From: Roseateles sp. XES5
GTDB lineage: Bacteria; Pseudomonadota; Alphaproteobacteria; Rhizobiales; Rhizobiaceae
Assembly: GCF_020535545.1 (NCBI RefSeq)
Contig: NZ_CP084752.1
Span: 1,471,501-1,535,500, forward strand
Direction: 5' to 3'
DNA length: 64,000 bases
The translations under genes and the position numbers were made by a program. The notes below the pieces were generated by a model. That model had not been told where the DNA came from. It saw only the letters and a program-made list of their open reading frames with translations, and ran no database searches. Below are positions 1 through 9,156 of this stretch, piece after piece (position 1 is the first letter of the stretch; every line of letters begins with the position of its first letter).

Positions 1-26
1 ATCGCCGCACGCACTGAGCGGCGACG

Positions 27-608
27 ATGTTCGCGCTCTACATCACCCATCCTGAAGTGCTGATCGACCCGGCGGTGCCGGTGCCGGACTGGGGCCTTTC
101 CGGTCGGGGACGCGACCGCGCGACCCTGGCCGCATCCTCCGGCTGGGCACGGCAGATCGGCCGGTTCGTCGCCAGCACGGAGCGCAAGGCCATCGAGACG
201 GCGGAGATCCTTTCCACCGGGCGCTTTCCCGTCGAGACCGATCACGCCATGGGCGAGAACGACCGATCCGCCACCGGCTTTCTGCCGCCGGACGCCTTCG
301 AGGCGGCCGCGGACCAATTCTTCGCCCATCCGCACGACAGTTTCCAGGGCTGGGAGCGGGCGGTGGACGCGCAGGCCCGCATCGTGGCCGCCGTGGAACG
401 GGTGCTGGCGACGCACGATCCGGCGACACCCATCGCCTTTGTCGGCCATGGCGGCGTCGGAACGCTGCTGAAATGCCACCTCAAGCGCACGCCCATCCGC
501 CGCGACGGCGACCAGCCGCCGGGCGGCGGCAATCTTTTCGCTTTCCGTCTTGCGGACAACAGCGTGTCATGCGACTGGACGGCAATGGAATCTTGGAAAG
601 GGTTTTGA
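27..608 (+). CDS. Histidine phosphatase family protein (RHG motif replaced by THP)
   Basis: A 193-residue phosphoglycerate-mutase-like protein. The family uses a phosphorylated His in an N-terminal RHG motif and a second His late in the domain. Here the first His is kept (H8), but its flanking residues are T7 and P9 instead of R and G. The second site is present as FVGHGG (H141), and [11 protein letters not shown] near residues 50-60 matches the usual S-x-x-x-R-A-x-x-T-A-E element. The stop lies 2 bases before pyrF, so the two are probably co-transcribed. The fold is clear; activity and substrate are unknown, and the lost Arg could weaken or change catalysis. Confidence 0.8.
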   Translation: MFALYITHPEVLIDPAVPVPDWGLSGRGRDRATLAASSGWARQIGRFVASTERKAIETAEILSTGRFPVETDHAMGENDRSATGFLPPDAFEAAADQFFAHPHDSFQGWERAVDAQARIVAAVERVLATHDPATPIAFVGHGGVGTLLKCHLKRTPIRRDGDQPPGGGNLFAFRLADNSVSCDWTAMESWKGF

Positions 609-610
609 CC

Positions 611-1309
611 ATGTCCGCGCGCGACCACCTGATCGTTGGCCTCGATGTTCCAACCATCGCGGAGGCGGAAAAGGTGGTCCGGACGCTGGGCAGCACCGCC
701 CTTTTCTACAAGATCGGCTACCAGCTGGTCTTTGCCGGCGGCCTGGAATTTGCCCGCGACCTTGCCAAGGACGGCAAGAAGGTCTTCCTCGACATGAAGC
801 TGCTCGACATCGACAACACGGTGGCCAAGGGCGTCGAGAACATCGTCAAGATGGGCATGTCCATGCTGACCCTGCACGCCTATCCGAAGGCGATGGCCGC
901 CGCCGTCTCTGCCGCCAGAGGCTCGGATCTCTGCCTCCTCGGCGTCACGGTGCTGACGTCCATGGATGCCAAGGACGTCATCGACGCCGGCTATGAATAC
1001 GATCCGCATACGCTCGTGCTGCGCCGCGCCGAGCAGGCGCGCATCGCCGGCATGGGCGGCGTCGTCTGTTCCGCCGAAGAGGCCAGCGCCGTGCGCAAGA
1101 TCCTCGGCCCCGACATGGCCATCGTCACGCCGGGCATTCGCCCGGCCGGCGCTGAACTCGGAGACCAGAAGCGCGTGATGACGCCCGCCGACGCGCTGAA
1201 GGCCGGCTCCAGCCATCTCGTCGTCGCCCGCCCCATCGTCAAGGCCGCCGATCCGCTCGCCGCCACGAAGGCGATCCTCGCCGAGATGGACGGCGCGCTC
1301 GCAGCATAA
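611..1309 (+). CDS. pyrF: Orotidine 5'-phosphate decarboxylase
   Basis: Decarboxylates OMP to UMP, the last step of de novo pyrimidine synthesis, in the cytosol. The 232-residue product has the usual length and the TIM-barrel catalytic signature [10 protein letters not shown] at residues 61-70, with the catalytic D-x-K-x-x-D triad intact (the usual Pro before Asn is Asp here). The frame is open further upstream, but ATG at 611 is chosen because it begins the conserved domain ([14 protein letters not shown]), follows an AAAGGG ribosome site, and does not overlap the phosphatase gene. Confidence 0.96.
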   Translation: MSARDHLIVGLDVPTIAEAEKVVRTLGSTALFYKIGYQLVFAGGLEFARDLAKDGKKVFLDMKLLDIDNTVAKGVENIVKMGMSMLTLHAYPKAMAAAVSAARGSDLCLLGVTVLTSMDAKDVIDAGYEYDPHTLVLRRAEQARIAGMGGVVCSAEEASAVRKILGPDMAIVTPGIRPAGAELGDQKRVMTPADALKAGSSHLVVARPIVKAADPLAATKAILAEMDGALAA

Positions 1310-1325
1310 CAAGAGGGAGACAGAC

Positions 1326-1613
1326 ATGCCCAAGGGCTACTGGATTGCACAGGTCGACGTGCGCGACCCCGAACGCTACAAGGACTATGTCGCCGCCGCC
1401 AAGCCGGCCTTCGAGAAATACGGCGCGAACTTCGTCGCCCGCGGCGGCGCCTATGCGCAGCTTGAAGGCCGCGTGCGCGCCCGCAACGTCATCATCGAAT
1501 TCCCCTCGCTGCAGGCCGCCGTCGACTGTTACAATTCGCCGGAATACCAGATCGCCGCCGCCATCCGCCAGGAAGTGGCGGATGCGGAAATGGTGGTCGT
1601 CGAAGGCCTCTGA
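1326..1613 (+). CDS. DUF1330 domain protein
   Basis: A 95-residue protein of the DUF1330 family, a dimeric alpha-beta barrel (ferredoxin-like) fold whose function is not established. The start MPKGYWIAQVDVRDPERYKDY and the end (EVADAEMVVVEG) are typical, and the length is normal. A GAGGGAGA ribosome site precedes the ATG. It lies 16 bases after pyrF, so it is probably the last gene of that transcript. No catalytic residues can be named. Confidence 0.88.
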   Translation: MPKGYWIAQVDVRDPERYKDYVAAAKPAFEKYGANFVARGGAYAQLEGRVRARNVIIEFPSLQAAVDCYNSPEYQIAAAIRQEVADAEMVVVEGL

Positions 1614-1732
1614 GGCGACACGACCGGACGCCCGCAGAACCGGACGAAGAGACGCTTCGCCGCGCTTCACCTTGCCGGTTCTTTGGGCTATGTAGGCCTC
1701 ACCTACCTATCCTATTCTTCAGGAGCAGCCTC

Positions 1733-2713
1733 ATGACCTTGTCCAACCTTCCGCCGCTCGTCACCGTCTTCGGCGGCTCGGGCTTCGTCGGACGTCATGT
1801 GGTGCGCGCGCTGGCGCGCCGCGGCTACCGCATCCGCGTCGCCGTCCGCCGCCCCGACCTTGCCGGCTTCCTGCAGCCGATCGGCGGCGTCGGCCAGATC
1901 TCCTTCGTCCAGGCGAACCTGCGCTACCGCCAGTCGGTCGACCGCGCCGTCGAGGGCTCCGACCACGTGATCAACTGCGTCGGCGTGCTCTTCGAGACCG
2001 GCCGCAACACCTTCGACGCCGTGCAGGATTTCGGCGCCCGCGCCGTTGCCGAAGCGGCCCGTGCCGCCGGCGCCAGGCTCACCCACATCTCCGCCATCGG
2101 CGCGGATGAGAATTCCGCCTCGGCCTATGCCCGCACCAAGGGGCGCGGCGAGGCCGCCGTGCTGCGCACGATCCCGGATGCCGTGATCCTGCGCCCCTCC
2201 ATCGTCTTCGGTCCGGAGGACGGCTTCTTCAACAAGTTCGCCACCATGGCCCGCTATGCGCCGGTCCTGCCGCTGATCGGCGGCGGTAATACGAAGTTCC
2301 AGCCGGTCTATGTCAACGATGTCGCCGAAGCCGTCGCCCGTTCGGTGGACGGCACGCTCGAGCGCGGCCGCGTCTATGAACTCGGCGGTCCGGAAGTGCT
2401 GAGCTTCCGCCAGTGTCTGGAACTGATGCTGCGCGTGGTCGACCGCAAGAACCCGCTGGTCTCGCTGCCCTTCGGCATCGCCTCGCTGATCGGCTCCATC
2501 GCCTCGCTCATCCCCTTCGTCAAGCCGCCGCTGACGGCCGACCAGGTCACGCTGCTGCGCGTCGACAACGTGGTTTCCGAGGCCGCGCGCGCGGAAGGCC
2601 GCACGCTGGAGGGCCTCGGCATCGCGCCGGTTCTCGCCGAAGCCATCCTGCCGAGCTACCTCGTGCGCTACCGCTCGCAGGGCCAGTTCACGAAGATCGA
2701 CCGTACGGCCTGA
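1733..2713 (+). CDS. NAD(P)-binding oxidoreductase, complex I NDUFA9-like
   Basis: A 326-residue atypical short-chain dehydrogenase. The Rossmann glycine motif is GGSGFVG at residues 14-20, followed by a basic stretch (VAVRRP) that suggests NADP. It belongs to the group annotated as complex I NDUFA9 subunit family in alphaproteobacteria, homologues of the accessory subunit that stabilises respiratory complex I; a role in complex I is inference from the family. CAGGAG precedes the start. A strong intrinsic terminator follows the stop. Confidence 0.85.
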   Translation: MTLSNLPPLVTVFGGSGFVGRHVVRALARRGYRIRVAVRRPDLAGFLQPIGGVGQISFVQANLRYRQSVDRAVEGSDHVINCVGVLFETGRNTFDAVQDFGARAVAEAARAAGARLTHISAIGADENSASAYARTKGRGEAAVLRTIPDAVILRPSIVFGPEDGFFNKFATMARYAPVLPLIGGGNTKFQPVYVNDVAEAVARSVDGTLERGRVYELGGPEVLSFRQCLELMLRVVDRKNPLVSLPFGIASLIGSIASLIPFVKPPLTADQVTLLRVDNVVSEAARAEGRTLEGLGIAPVLAEAILPSYLVRYRSQGQFTKIDRTA

Positions 2714-2731
2714 TCCTTTTCGCGCATGCAG

Positions 2732-2777
2732 ACCGGCCGCCGCGGGATCGTGCCCGCGGCGGCCGGTTCGTTTTTTT
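2732..2777 (+). terminator. Intrinsic terminator after the NDUFA9-like gene
   Basis: A perfect 15-bp inverted repeat (2732-2746 with 2753-2767, 6-base loop) is followed by a run of seven T at 2771-2777. This is the strongest intrinsic terminator in this part of the window. Confidence 0.9.
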
Positions 2778-2965
2778 CGAAAGCGCTTTGGGCCTGCTGT
2801 TGCACTTATGCAGCGGTTAAAAAAAGCGTTGCGGCATTTACGCGCGATTCAGCATGTCGCGATATTGATTGTCCTCGGGCCAGCGAATAAACACCGCCCG
2901 CGCCGCGTGATGCATGAGGATCATGCAGCGGCGCATTTCAGCACTTTGAGAGGCTTTCGGCGCAA

Positions 2966-3115
2966 ATGGGCAAGGCAATTGCAATCTTCTTCGGATTTTC
3001 GGCTCTGATCATCGTGGCCGGATCCTTTGCCGCGCCGTCAACGGTTTCCGCCAGCAAGCATGGCTGCTCGCCGGCTTATGGCGTCGATCCCTGCACGACC
3101 GCCTCGGTCAAGTAA
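2966..3115 (+). CDS. Small exported protein, 49 residues, unknown function
   Basis: A 49-residue product. Residues 1-29 look like a signal peptide: K3, a hydrophobic stretch (IAIFFGFSALIIVAG), then Ala/Ser-rich sequence ending V-S-A-S. The mature part would be about 20 residues with two Cys (C34 and C43), which could form a disulfide, and ends TTASVK. It sits alone between two terminator-like hairpins and converges on uppP. No family is recognised. The signal-peptide grammar and the two Cys argue for a real gene, but it is short and its ribosome site is weak. Confidence 0.55.
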   Translation: MGKAIAIFFGFSALIIVAGSFAAPSTVSASKHGCSPAYGVDPCTTASVK

Positions 3116-3133
3116 GCTCCGGCCAGTCGAAGG

Positions 3134-3154
3134 GACCGGCCGAAGCCGGTCTTT
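3134..3154 (+). terminator. Possible short terminator between the small ORF and uppP
   Basis: A 7-bp stem with a CGAA tetraloop (3134-3140 with 3145-3151) is followed by only three T. It lies 18 bases after the stop of the 49-residue ORF. The short U-run makes it a weak call. Confidence 0.45.
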
Positions 3155-3960
3155 CAACCCCAGATCAAAAGGGCGATCAGGCCCAGCGTGCCCACGACGA
3201 TGCGCCAGATGGCGAAGAGCGTGAAGCCCCGGCGCGACACGAAGTCGAGCAGCGAGCGCACGACGAAGAGACCGGCGATGAAGGCGGCGATGAAGCCGAC
3301 GCCGATGACCAGAAGATCGTCCGACGACAGTGCGTCGCGGTTCTTGTAAAGATCGAGCGCGAAGGCCCCCACCATGGTGGGCATCGCCAGGAAGAACGAG
3401 AACTCCGCCGCAGAGCGCTTGTCCGTGCCCATCAGCAGCGCGCCGGCGATTGTCGCGCCCGAGCGCGAGGTGCCGGGGATCATGGCGAGGCACTGGCAAA
3501 GACCGATCTTGAAAGCGAGCGACGGCGGGTATTTCATCGCATCCGTATAGCGCGGCTTCAGCGGCAGGCGGTCGATGACATAGAGAATGACGCCGCCGAC
3601 GATGAGCACGATGCAGATCAGCATCGGCGTCTCGAAGAGCACGGTCTTGATGAAATCATGCGCCAGGGCGCCGATGACGGCGGCCGGCAGGAAGGCGATG
3701 AGAACGCTGGCGACGAAGCGCCGCGCCTCGGGGCTCGACGGCAGCGCGAAGGCGATGCGCAGCAGCTTTGCCGTGTAGACCGAGAGGATTGCCAGGATCG
3801 CGCCGAGCTGGATGAGAACGGCGAAGGTGTTGCCCGGCGACTTGAAGCCGAGGAAGTGGCCGGCAAGCAGGATATGGCCGGTGGACGATACCGGGATGAA
3901 TTCTGTCAGGCCCTCGATGAGGCCGAGGATCAGGGCGCTGACGATGGACTGGTCTGCCAT
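3154..3960 (-). CDS. uppP: Undecaprenyl-diphosphate phosphatase (UppP/BacA)
   Basis: An integral inner-membrane enzyme that dephosphorylates undecaprenyl diphosphate to recycle the lipid carrier of cell-wall synthesis; excess gives bacitracin resistance. The 268-residue product has both family signatures: [14 protein letters not shown] at 16-29 and PGTSRSGAT at 162-170, with many hydrophobic membrane helices. The start is set at [10 protein letters not shown] because an AAGGAA ribosome site lies just before it; the frame runs 19 codons further upstream without support. Confidence 0.95.
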   Translation of the reverse strand: MADQSIVSALILGLIEGLTEFIPVSSTGHILLAGHFLGFKSPGNTFAVLIQLGAILAILSVYTAKLLRIAFALPSSPEARRFVASVLIAFLPAAVIGALAHDFIKTVLFETPMLICIVLIVGGVILYVIDRLPLKPRYTDAMKYPPSLAFKIGLCQCLAMIPGTSRSGATIAGALLMGTDKRSAAEFSFFLAMPTMVGAFALDLYKNRDALSSDDLLVIGVGFIAAFIAGLFVVRSLLDFVSRRGFTLFAIWRIVVGTLGLIALLIWG

Positions 3961-4149
3961 GAAAGTTCCTTGGGATAGGGGGAGGAAAGGCACATTGCGA
4001 ATGCAGGCGTACGGCAAAAAGCCCGATTCGCTTGTGTTTGTACCACCAAATTTCTATAGGTTCGTCAAATCAGCCTTGGCCAAATCAGTTCCGCATGATG
4101 CGGCCGGCCCGGCAATTCCCTTCCGCACGTGAGTCCAGAAGCAGCGTTC

Positions 4150-4842
4150 ATGCCCACACTCTATCATCATCCGATGTCCTCGGCCTCCCGCTTCGTCCGC
4201 CTTATCCTGGCGGAATACGGCTTCCAGACGGAACTCGCCGAGGAGCAGCCGTGGGAAAACCGCCGCGATTTCCTCGCGCTGAACCCGGCCGGCACGCTGC
4301 CGGTCTATGTCGATGACAGCATGCGGGCGCTGTGCGGGGCGAGCATCATCTCCGAATATCTCGACGAGACGCACGGCGTGCTCAAGCGCGACCGGCGGCT
4401 TCTGGCGGAAGACCCGTTCCAGCGCGCGGAAATCCGCCGCCTGACGGAATGGTTCCTGCAGAAGATGGAGCAGGACGTGACGCGCCCGCTGGTGCGCGAG
4501 CGTATCTTCAAGCTGCAGATGACGTCGGATCAGGGCGGCGGCCCGCCGGACAGCAAGATCCTGCGCAATTCGCGCGCCAATATCCGCCAGCACATGAAAT
4601 ATCTTTCCTGGCTTGCCGGCTCGCGTACCTATCTTGCCGGCGACCGGCTGAGCTATGCCGATCTTGCCGCCGCGGCCTGTCTTTCGGTGCTCGACTATAT
4701 GGGCGAGATCAACTGGACCGAGGCGCCGCAGGCCAAGGAATGGTACCAGCGGCTGAAATCCCGCCCCTCCTTCCGCCCGCTGCTCGCCGAGCGCGTGCGC
4801 GGCGTCACGCCGGTCTCGCACTACGCGGACCTCGACTTCTGA
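4150..4842 (+). CDS. Glutathione S-transferase family protein
   Basis: A 230-residue cytosolic GST-like protein. The N-terminal thioredoxin-like domain starts [18 protein letters not shown] and carries the cis-Pro segment [10 protein letters not shown] around residues 58-67, then an ES-like segment (SIISEYLDE). The C-terminal all-helical domain contains [16 protein letters not shown], the usual buried N-capping box. ATG 4150 is preferred over an in-frame GTG at 4129. The substrate cannot be predicted. It is followed 10 bases later by queG. Confidence 0.87.
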   Translation: MPTLYHHPMSSASRFVRLILAEYGFQTELAEEQPWENRRDFLALNPAGTLPVYVDDSMRALCGASIISEYLDETHGVLKRDRRLLAEDPFQRAEIRRLTEWFLQKMEQDVTRPLVRERIFKLQMTSDQGGGPPDSKILRNSRANIRQHMKYLSWLAGSRTYLAGDRLSYADLAAAACLSVLDYMGEINWTEAPQAKEWYQRLKSRPSFRPLLAERVRGVTPVSHYADLDF

Positions 4843-4852
4843 GGATAAGACG

Positions 4853-5995
4853 ATGTCGGGCGACGACAGGCAACGCCGCCGCCTGACGGATTTCGTGAAG
4901 GCCGAAGCCGCCGACAAGGGGTTCGATCTCTGTCGCATCACGGGGCCCGATGCCATTCCCGAGGCCCCGGCACGGCTCGCCGACTTTCTTGACGCCGGCT
5001 ATCACGGCACCATGGAGTGGATGGCGGAGACGCAGGCGCGCCGCGCCGATCCGCGCGTCCTGTGGAGCGAGGTTCGCTCCGTCGTGCTCTTCGCCATGAA
5101 CTACGGCCCGGAACACGATCCGCGTGCCGTGCTTGCCATGCCGGACCGCGCAGCGATCTCCGTCTACGCGCAGAACCGCGACTATCACGACATCATCAAG
5201 GGCCGGCTGAAGGAAGTGGCGACACGGTTCGCCGCGCGCGGCGGGGCGGACGTGAAAGTCTTCGTCGATACGGCACCCGTGATGGAAAAGCCGCTCGCCG
5301 CCGCCGCCGGTCTCGGCTGGCAGGGCAAGCATACCAACCTCCTCAGCCGCACGCATGGCTCCTGGCTGTTCCTCGGCAGCCTTTTCACCACCGCCGACCT
5401 TGTCCGCGACGAGCCGGAGCGGGATCATTGCGGCTCCTGCCGCGCCTGCCTCGACGCCTGCCCGACCGATGCCTTTCCCGCGCCCTACCGGATCGACGCC
5501 CGGCGCTGCATTTCCTATCTCACCATCGAGCACAAGGGACCGATTGCGCCGGACATCCGTGAGAGGATCGGCAATCGCATCTATGGCTGCGACGATTGCC
5601 TTGCCGCCTGTCCCTGGAACAAGTTCGCCGCCGCGGCCTCCGAAATGAAGCTCGTCGCGCGCGAGGAATTGAAGGCGCCCGCTGTCGCCGACCTGCTCGC
5701 CTTCGACGATGCCGGCTTCCGTGCGCATTTTTCCGGATCGCCCGTCAAACGCATCGGCCGCGACCGTTTCGTGCGCAATGTGCTGATCGCCGCCGGCAAT
5801 TCCGGCGAACGCGACCTGATCGCCCCTTGTCTCCGCCTTGCGGACGATGCCGCGCCGGTGGTGCGTGGCATGGCCGCATGGGCGCTCTCCCGCCTGATGA
5901 CGGCTTCCGAATTCCGGCAATTTGCGGCAGGAAGAGCTGACGACGCGGACGAGGACGTGCGCGCGGAATATGAAAGAGCGAAGGCAGAGCGATGA
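4853..5995 (+). CDS. queG: Epoxyqueuosine reductase QueG
   Basis: A cobalamin- and [4Fe-4S]-dependent enzyme that reduces epoxyqueuosine to queuosine in the tRNA wobble position. The 380-residue product carries two ferredoxin-like cysteine clusters: C193, C196, C199, C203, and C246, C249, C253 with C219. The catalytic Asp region is VDTAPVMEK near residue 139. The C-terminal 60 residues form a HEAT-like helical repeat, as in the family. GAGGA precedes the start. Its stop overlaps the next gene by 4 bases (ATGA). Confidence 0.95.
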   Translation: MSGDDRQRRRLTDFVKAEAADKGFDLCRITGPDAIPEAPARLADFLDAGYHGTMEWMAETQARRADPRVLWSEVRSVVLFAMNYGPEHDPRAVLAMPDRAAISVYAQNRDYHDIIKGRLKEVATRFAARGGADVKVFVDTAPVMEKPLAAAAGLGWQGKHTNLLSRTHGSWLFLGSLFTTADLVRDEPERDHCGSCRACLDACPTDAFPAPYRIDARRCISYLTIEHKGPIAPDIRERIGNRIYGCDDCLAACPWNKFAAAASEMKLVAREELKAPAVADLLAFDDAGFRAHFSGSPVKRIGRDRFVRNVLIAAGNSGERDLIAPCLRLADDAAPVVRGMAAWALSRLMTASEFRQFAAGRADDADEDVRAEYERAKAER

Positions 5996-6870
5996 CGAAG
6001 CACCTCCTGATCCTCGGCGCCGGTTTTTCCGGCAAGGCCATCGGCGACGTTTTCAGGGGGGCCGGCTTTACGATCTCGGGCACGACACGCTCGGCCGAGA
6101 AGGCGGGGGCGCTGCGCGCACTCGGCATCGAGCCCATCGTCTATGATGGCGGCGCGATTTCCGACACCCTCGCCGCCGACATGGCGCGCGCCACCCATGT
6201 CGTGCAGTCCATCGCGCCCGGCAAGGATGGCGATCCCCTGTTCCGCGCCGACATGCCCGCCCTCTCAGGCCTGATGCCGAGGCTCGAATGGGCCGGCTAT
6301 CTCTCCACCGTCGGGGTCTACGGCGACCACAAAGGCAGCTGGGTGGACGAGGACACGGTATTGAACCCGGTCTCCGCCCGCTCCGTCGAACGGGTCGAGG
6401 CCGAAAACCACTGGCTTAACTACGGCAAGGCCTCAGGCCTTCCCGTCGCCGTGCTGCGCCTTGCCGGCATTTACGGGCCGGGACGCAATGCGCTGCGCAA
6501 CATGGAAGAGGGCAGCGCCCGCCGGCTCATCAAGAAGGATCAGGTGTTCAACCGCATCCGTGTCGAGGATATCGGCCGCTCGGCGCTTTTCCTTGCCGAG
6601 AACCGCCTTGGCGGCGTGTGGAACATCACCGACGACGAACCCGGCCCGCCGCAGGACGTGGTTGCGGAGGCCGCCCGGCTGATGGATCTGCCGACCCCGC
6701 CCGATATTCCTTTCGAGACGGCGGAACTTTCCCCCATGGCCCGGTCTTTCTACGGGGAGAACAAGCGCGTCTCGAACGCGAAACTGAAGGCTGCGGGCTT
6801 TGAATTCCGCTTCCCGAACTATCGTCAATCGCTCGCCGAGCTGAAGGCTTCCGGGCGGTGGCGAGGCTGA
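5992..6870 (+). CDS. NAD(P)-dependent oxidoreductase, extended SDR / YeeZ-like
   Basis: A 292-residue Rossmann protein starting [20 protein letters not shown], with the dinucleotide motif [26 protein letters not shown] segment corresponds to the SDR active-site region, although the classical Y-x-x-x-K pair is not evident. Such proteins are annotated as NAD-dependent epimerase or YeeZ-like; the substrate is unknown. It is translationally coupled to queG. Confidence 0.8.
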   Translation: MTKHLLILGAGFSGKAIGDVFRGAGFTISGTTRSAEKAGALRALGIEPIVYDGGAISDTLAADMARATHVVQSIAPGKDGDPLFRADMPALSGLMPRLEWAGYLSTVGVYGDHKGSWVDEDTVLNPVSARSVERVEAENHWLNYGKASGLPVAVLRLAGIYGPGRNALRNMEEGSARRLIKKDQVFNRIRVEDIGRSALFLAENRLGGVWNITDDEPGPPQDVVAEAARLMDLPTPPDIPFETAELSPMARSFYGENKRVSNAKLKAAGFEFRFPNYRQSLAELKASGRWRG

Positions 6871-7231
6871 CGGGAGGAGTCCGGCAGGCTTGGCTTTTGC
6901 GATTTTGCACAACCTTTGATTTATCCGCCTCATTTTTGCCGCCGAATTCCTGCGCAGTAATTGCTAATATTGAAAGTTTTTTCCGAAAATTTGCGCGATC
7001 GTCGCACGACTATTCCAAGTCTGAAGTCGATCCAGTTTAGTCACTGATTCGGAAGATTCTTTTTCCCTCATTAACGAAGGTTAAAAATCCATCGTTGGCG
7101 ATGGACTGTATATCCAGCGGGGCTCCGACAGCAATTGTGGTCGGTTGAGGCACGTTTTTGCCACTTTTGCTTCCTCATAGGGCGACCAACACAGCGGAAA
7201 TTCGCAACTTTCCCGGAAGGTCATCCGATAC
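6871..7231. other. Intergenic region upstream of the RlpA-like gene (361 bp)
   Basis: No gene is supported. The stretch is clearly more AT-rich than its flanks, as expected of a promoter and leader. It holds TTAA-N6-TTAA at 7071-7084, one base short of the CtrA spacing, and GGAAGG at 7215-7220 as the probable ribosome site of the next gene. Confidence 0.6.
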
Positions 7232-7594
7232 ATGATGCTCAAGCTCTCCAGCCTCGCTCTCGCCTCGCTCGTCACCGTTTCCTCCACCGTCGTTTCCTTT
7301 TCCGAGGCTGAGGCCGCCGGCTGCGGTCGCGCCTCGTGGTATGCGCTGCATTCGCGCACCGCATCGGGTGAGCGGATGAACCCGAACATGCTGACGGCCG
7401 CCCACCGGACCCTGCGCTTCGGCACCAAGGTGAAGGTCACCAATGCGAAGAACGGCAAGAGCGTCGTGGTGCGCATCAACGATCGCGGCCCGTTCATCCG
7501 CGGCCGCGTGCTCGATCTTTCCAAGGCTGCCGCCTCCAACATCGGCATGATCCGCTCGGGCCACGCCAAGATCTGCTACGAAGTCCTCGGCTAA
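7232..7594 (+). CDS. RlpA-like double-psi beta-barrel protein, exported
   Basis: A 120-residue protein with an N-terminal signal peptide ([19 protein letters not shown], cleavage near A-E-A-A-G) followed by one DPBB domain: [19 protein letters not shown], then [18 protein letters not shown], the standard RlpA core. RlpA-type domains act on or bind septal peptidoglycan (naked glycans). It lacks a SPOR domain and a lipobox, so it is a minimal soluble version. A second ATG at 7235 is equally possible. Confidence 0.87.
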   Translation: MMLKLSSLALASLVTVSSTVVSFSEAEAAGCGRASWYALHSRTASGERMNPNMLTAAHRTLRFGTKVKVTNAKNGKSVVVRINDRGPFIRGRVLDLSKAAASNIGMIRSGHAKICYEVLG

Positions 7595-7671
7595 GCGCTC
7601 GGCAAATCTGCCCGCGCCGGCTTGCTCTTAGCGCATTCCGCCGCTACCACGACGCAAAACGGAGAAAACGG

Positions 7672-8961
7672 ATGCGATTGGGTGGGCGGCTCTCGGGAGC
7701 CATCGAGGTTCTGACGGATATCGAGACGCGGCGGCGCCCCGTCGCCGATGCGCTCAAGGACTGGGGCCTCTCCCATCGGTTCGCCGGTTCCGGCGACCGC
7801 GCCGCCATCGGCAACATCGTCTATGACGCGCTGCGCATGAAGCTGTCGCACGCCTTCCTGATGGACGACGACAGTCCCACCGCCCTCGGCTATGCCGTGC
7901 TCCTGCGCCAGTGGGGTCTTGCCCCGGAGGCCCTCGCCGCCGAATTCGACGGCGACCGCTTCGCCCCGGAGGCGCTCACCGACGAAAAGCTGGCCGCCTT
8001 CCATGCGCGCGACCTCGATGCGGCCGCCCCGCATGTGCAGGGCGACATTCCCGAATGGATCCAGTCCGCCTTCGAGACGAACTTTGCCGAAAGCTGGCTC
8101 GCCGAAGCCAAGGCGCTCGCCGGACGGCCGACGCTGGACCTGCGCGCCAACACCCTCAAGGCAGGCCGTGACAAGGTGCTGAAGGCGCTGGAGCGCAACG
8201 CTGCCGTCGCCTCCGCCATCGCCCGCCAGGGCATCCGCATTCCCGCCGGGGAAGGTCCCTCGCGCCTGCCGAACGTCACCGCCGACCTCGCCTTCCAGAA
8301 GGGCTGGTTCGAGGTGCAGGACGAAGGTTCGCAGATCGTCGCCGACCTCGTCGTGCCGCAGGAGGGCGAGCAGGTGCTGGACTTCTGCGCCGGCGGCGGC
8401 GGCAAGACCCTCGCCATGGCGGCGGCGATGAACAACAAGGGCCAGGTCCACGCCTACGACACCGACCGCAAGCGCCTTGCCCCGATCATCGAACGGCTGA
8501 AGCGCGCGGGTACCCGCAACGTGCAGGTCCATGAGAACCTGTCCAGCCTTTCCCCGCTCGCCGGCCGGTTCGACCGCGTTCTGGTCGATGCGCCCTGCAC
8601 CGGCACCGGCACCTGGCGGCGCCGGCCCGACACCAAGTGGCGCCTTACCGAGAAGAACCTCGAGGAGCGGCTGACCCAGCAGCAGGAAGCGCTCGCCAAT
8701 GCCAGCGGCTTCGTGCGGCCCGGCGGTTTCCTGCTCTATGTCACCTGCTCCATCCTGCCCCAGGAGAACGAGGCGCAGGTGCACGGCTTCTGCGAGGCCA
8801 ACCCCGACTTCGAGATCCGGCCGGCCGCCGAGACCTGGCGCAAGCTCTTCGGCGGCGACAAGCCGCAGCCCTGGTCCCGCGACGGCAAGTCCGTCACGCT
8901 GACGCCGGCCTCGACGGATACGGACGGCTTCTTCTTCTGCGCCATGGAGCGCAAGGCCTGA
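7672..8961 (+). CDS. RsmB-type RNA cytosine-C5 methyltransferase (NOL1/NOP2/Sun)
   Basis: A 429-residue SAM-dependent m5C methyltransferase, probably acting on 16S rRNA. The N-terminal part is a helical NusB-like/RNA-binding region. The catalytic domain has the SAM motif DFCAGGGGKTLAM near 237-249, the motif IV cysteine in DAPCTGTGTWRRRPD (C309) and the motif VI cysteine in YVTCSIL (C359). Both catalytic Cys are present. Which rRNA base is modified cannot be read from sequence. Confidence 0.9.
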   Translation: MRLGGRLSGAIEVLTDIETRRRPVADALKDWGLSHRFAGSGDRAAIGNIVYDALRMKLSHAFLMDDDSPTALGYAVLLRQWGLAPEALAAEFDGDRFAPEALTDEKLAAFHARDLDAAAPHVQGDIPEWIQSAFETNFAESWLAEAKALAGRPTLDLRANTLKAGRDKVLKALERNAAVASAIARQGIRIPAGEGPSRLPNVTADLAFQKGWFEVQDEGSQIVADLVVPQEGEQVLDFCAGGGGKTLAMAAAMNNKGQVHAYDTDRKRLAPIIERLKRAGTRNVQVHENLSSLSPLAGRFDRVLVDAPCTGTGTWRRRPDTKWRLTEKNLEERLTQQQEALANASGFVRPGGFLLYVTCSILPQENEAQVHGFCEANPDFEIRPAAETWRKLFGGDKPQPWSRDGKSVTLTPASTDTDGFFFCAMERKA

Positions 8962-8994
8962 GCCGATTGCGCTTCGTCAAAACGGGCGCAACAG

Positions 8995-9011
8995 CTTGAA
9001 ACCGTTCTAAA
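8995..9011. promoter_or_regulatory. Candidate Irr (ICE-like) iron box upstream of the imelysin operon
   Basis: The 17-mer has the form CTTGAAA-N3-TTCTAAA. The right half is identical to the TTCTAAA half of ICE boxes bound by the iron regulator Irr in rhizobia, as I recall the consensus; the left half matches its complement at four of seven positions. It lies 146 bp before the first imelysin start. An iron role for the downstream genes makes it plausible, not proven. Confidence 0.35.
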
Positions 9012-9156
9012 CTATACACTTTGACACCAGTTTTTATTTGGTCCATGACAGCGAGGCCTGAATAATCCCGGGTCCGGCCTCCTGCCGGGCCATCCGGTCG
9101 GCCGTCGGCTGCTCCGGTGTCGGGGGGACACGTCAAACAGGACACCAGGAGACGTC

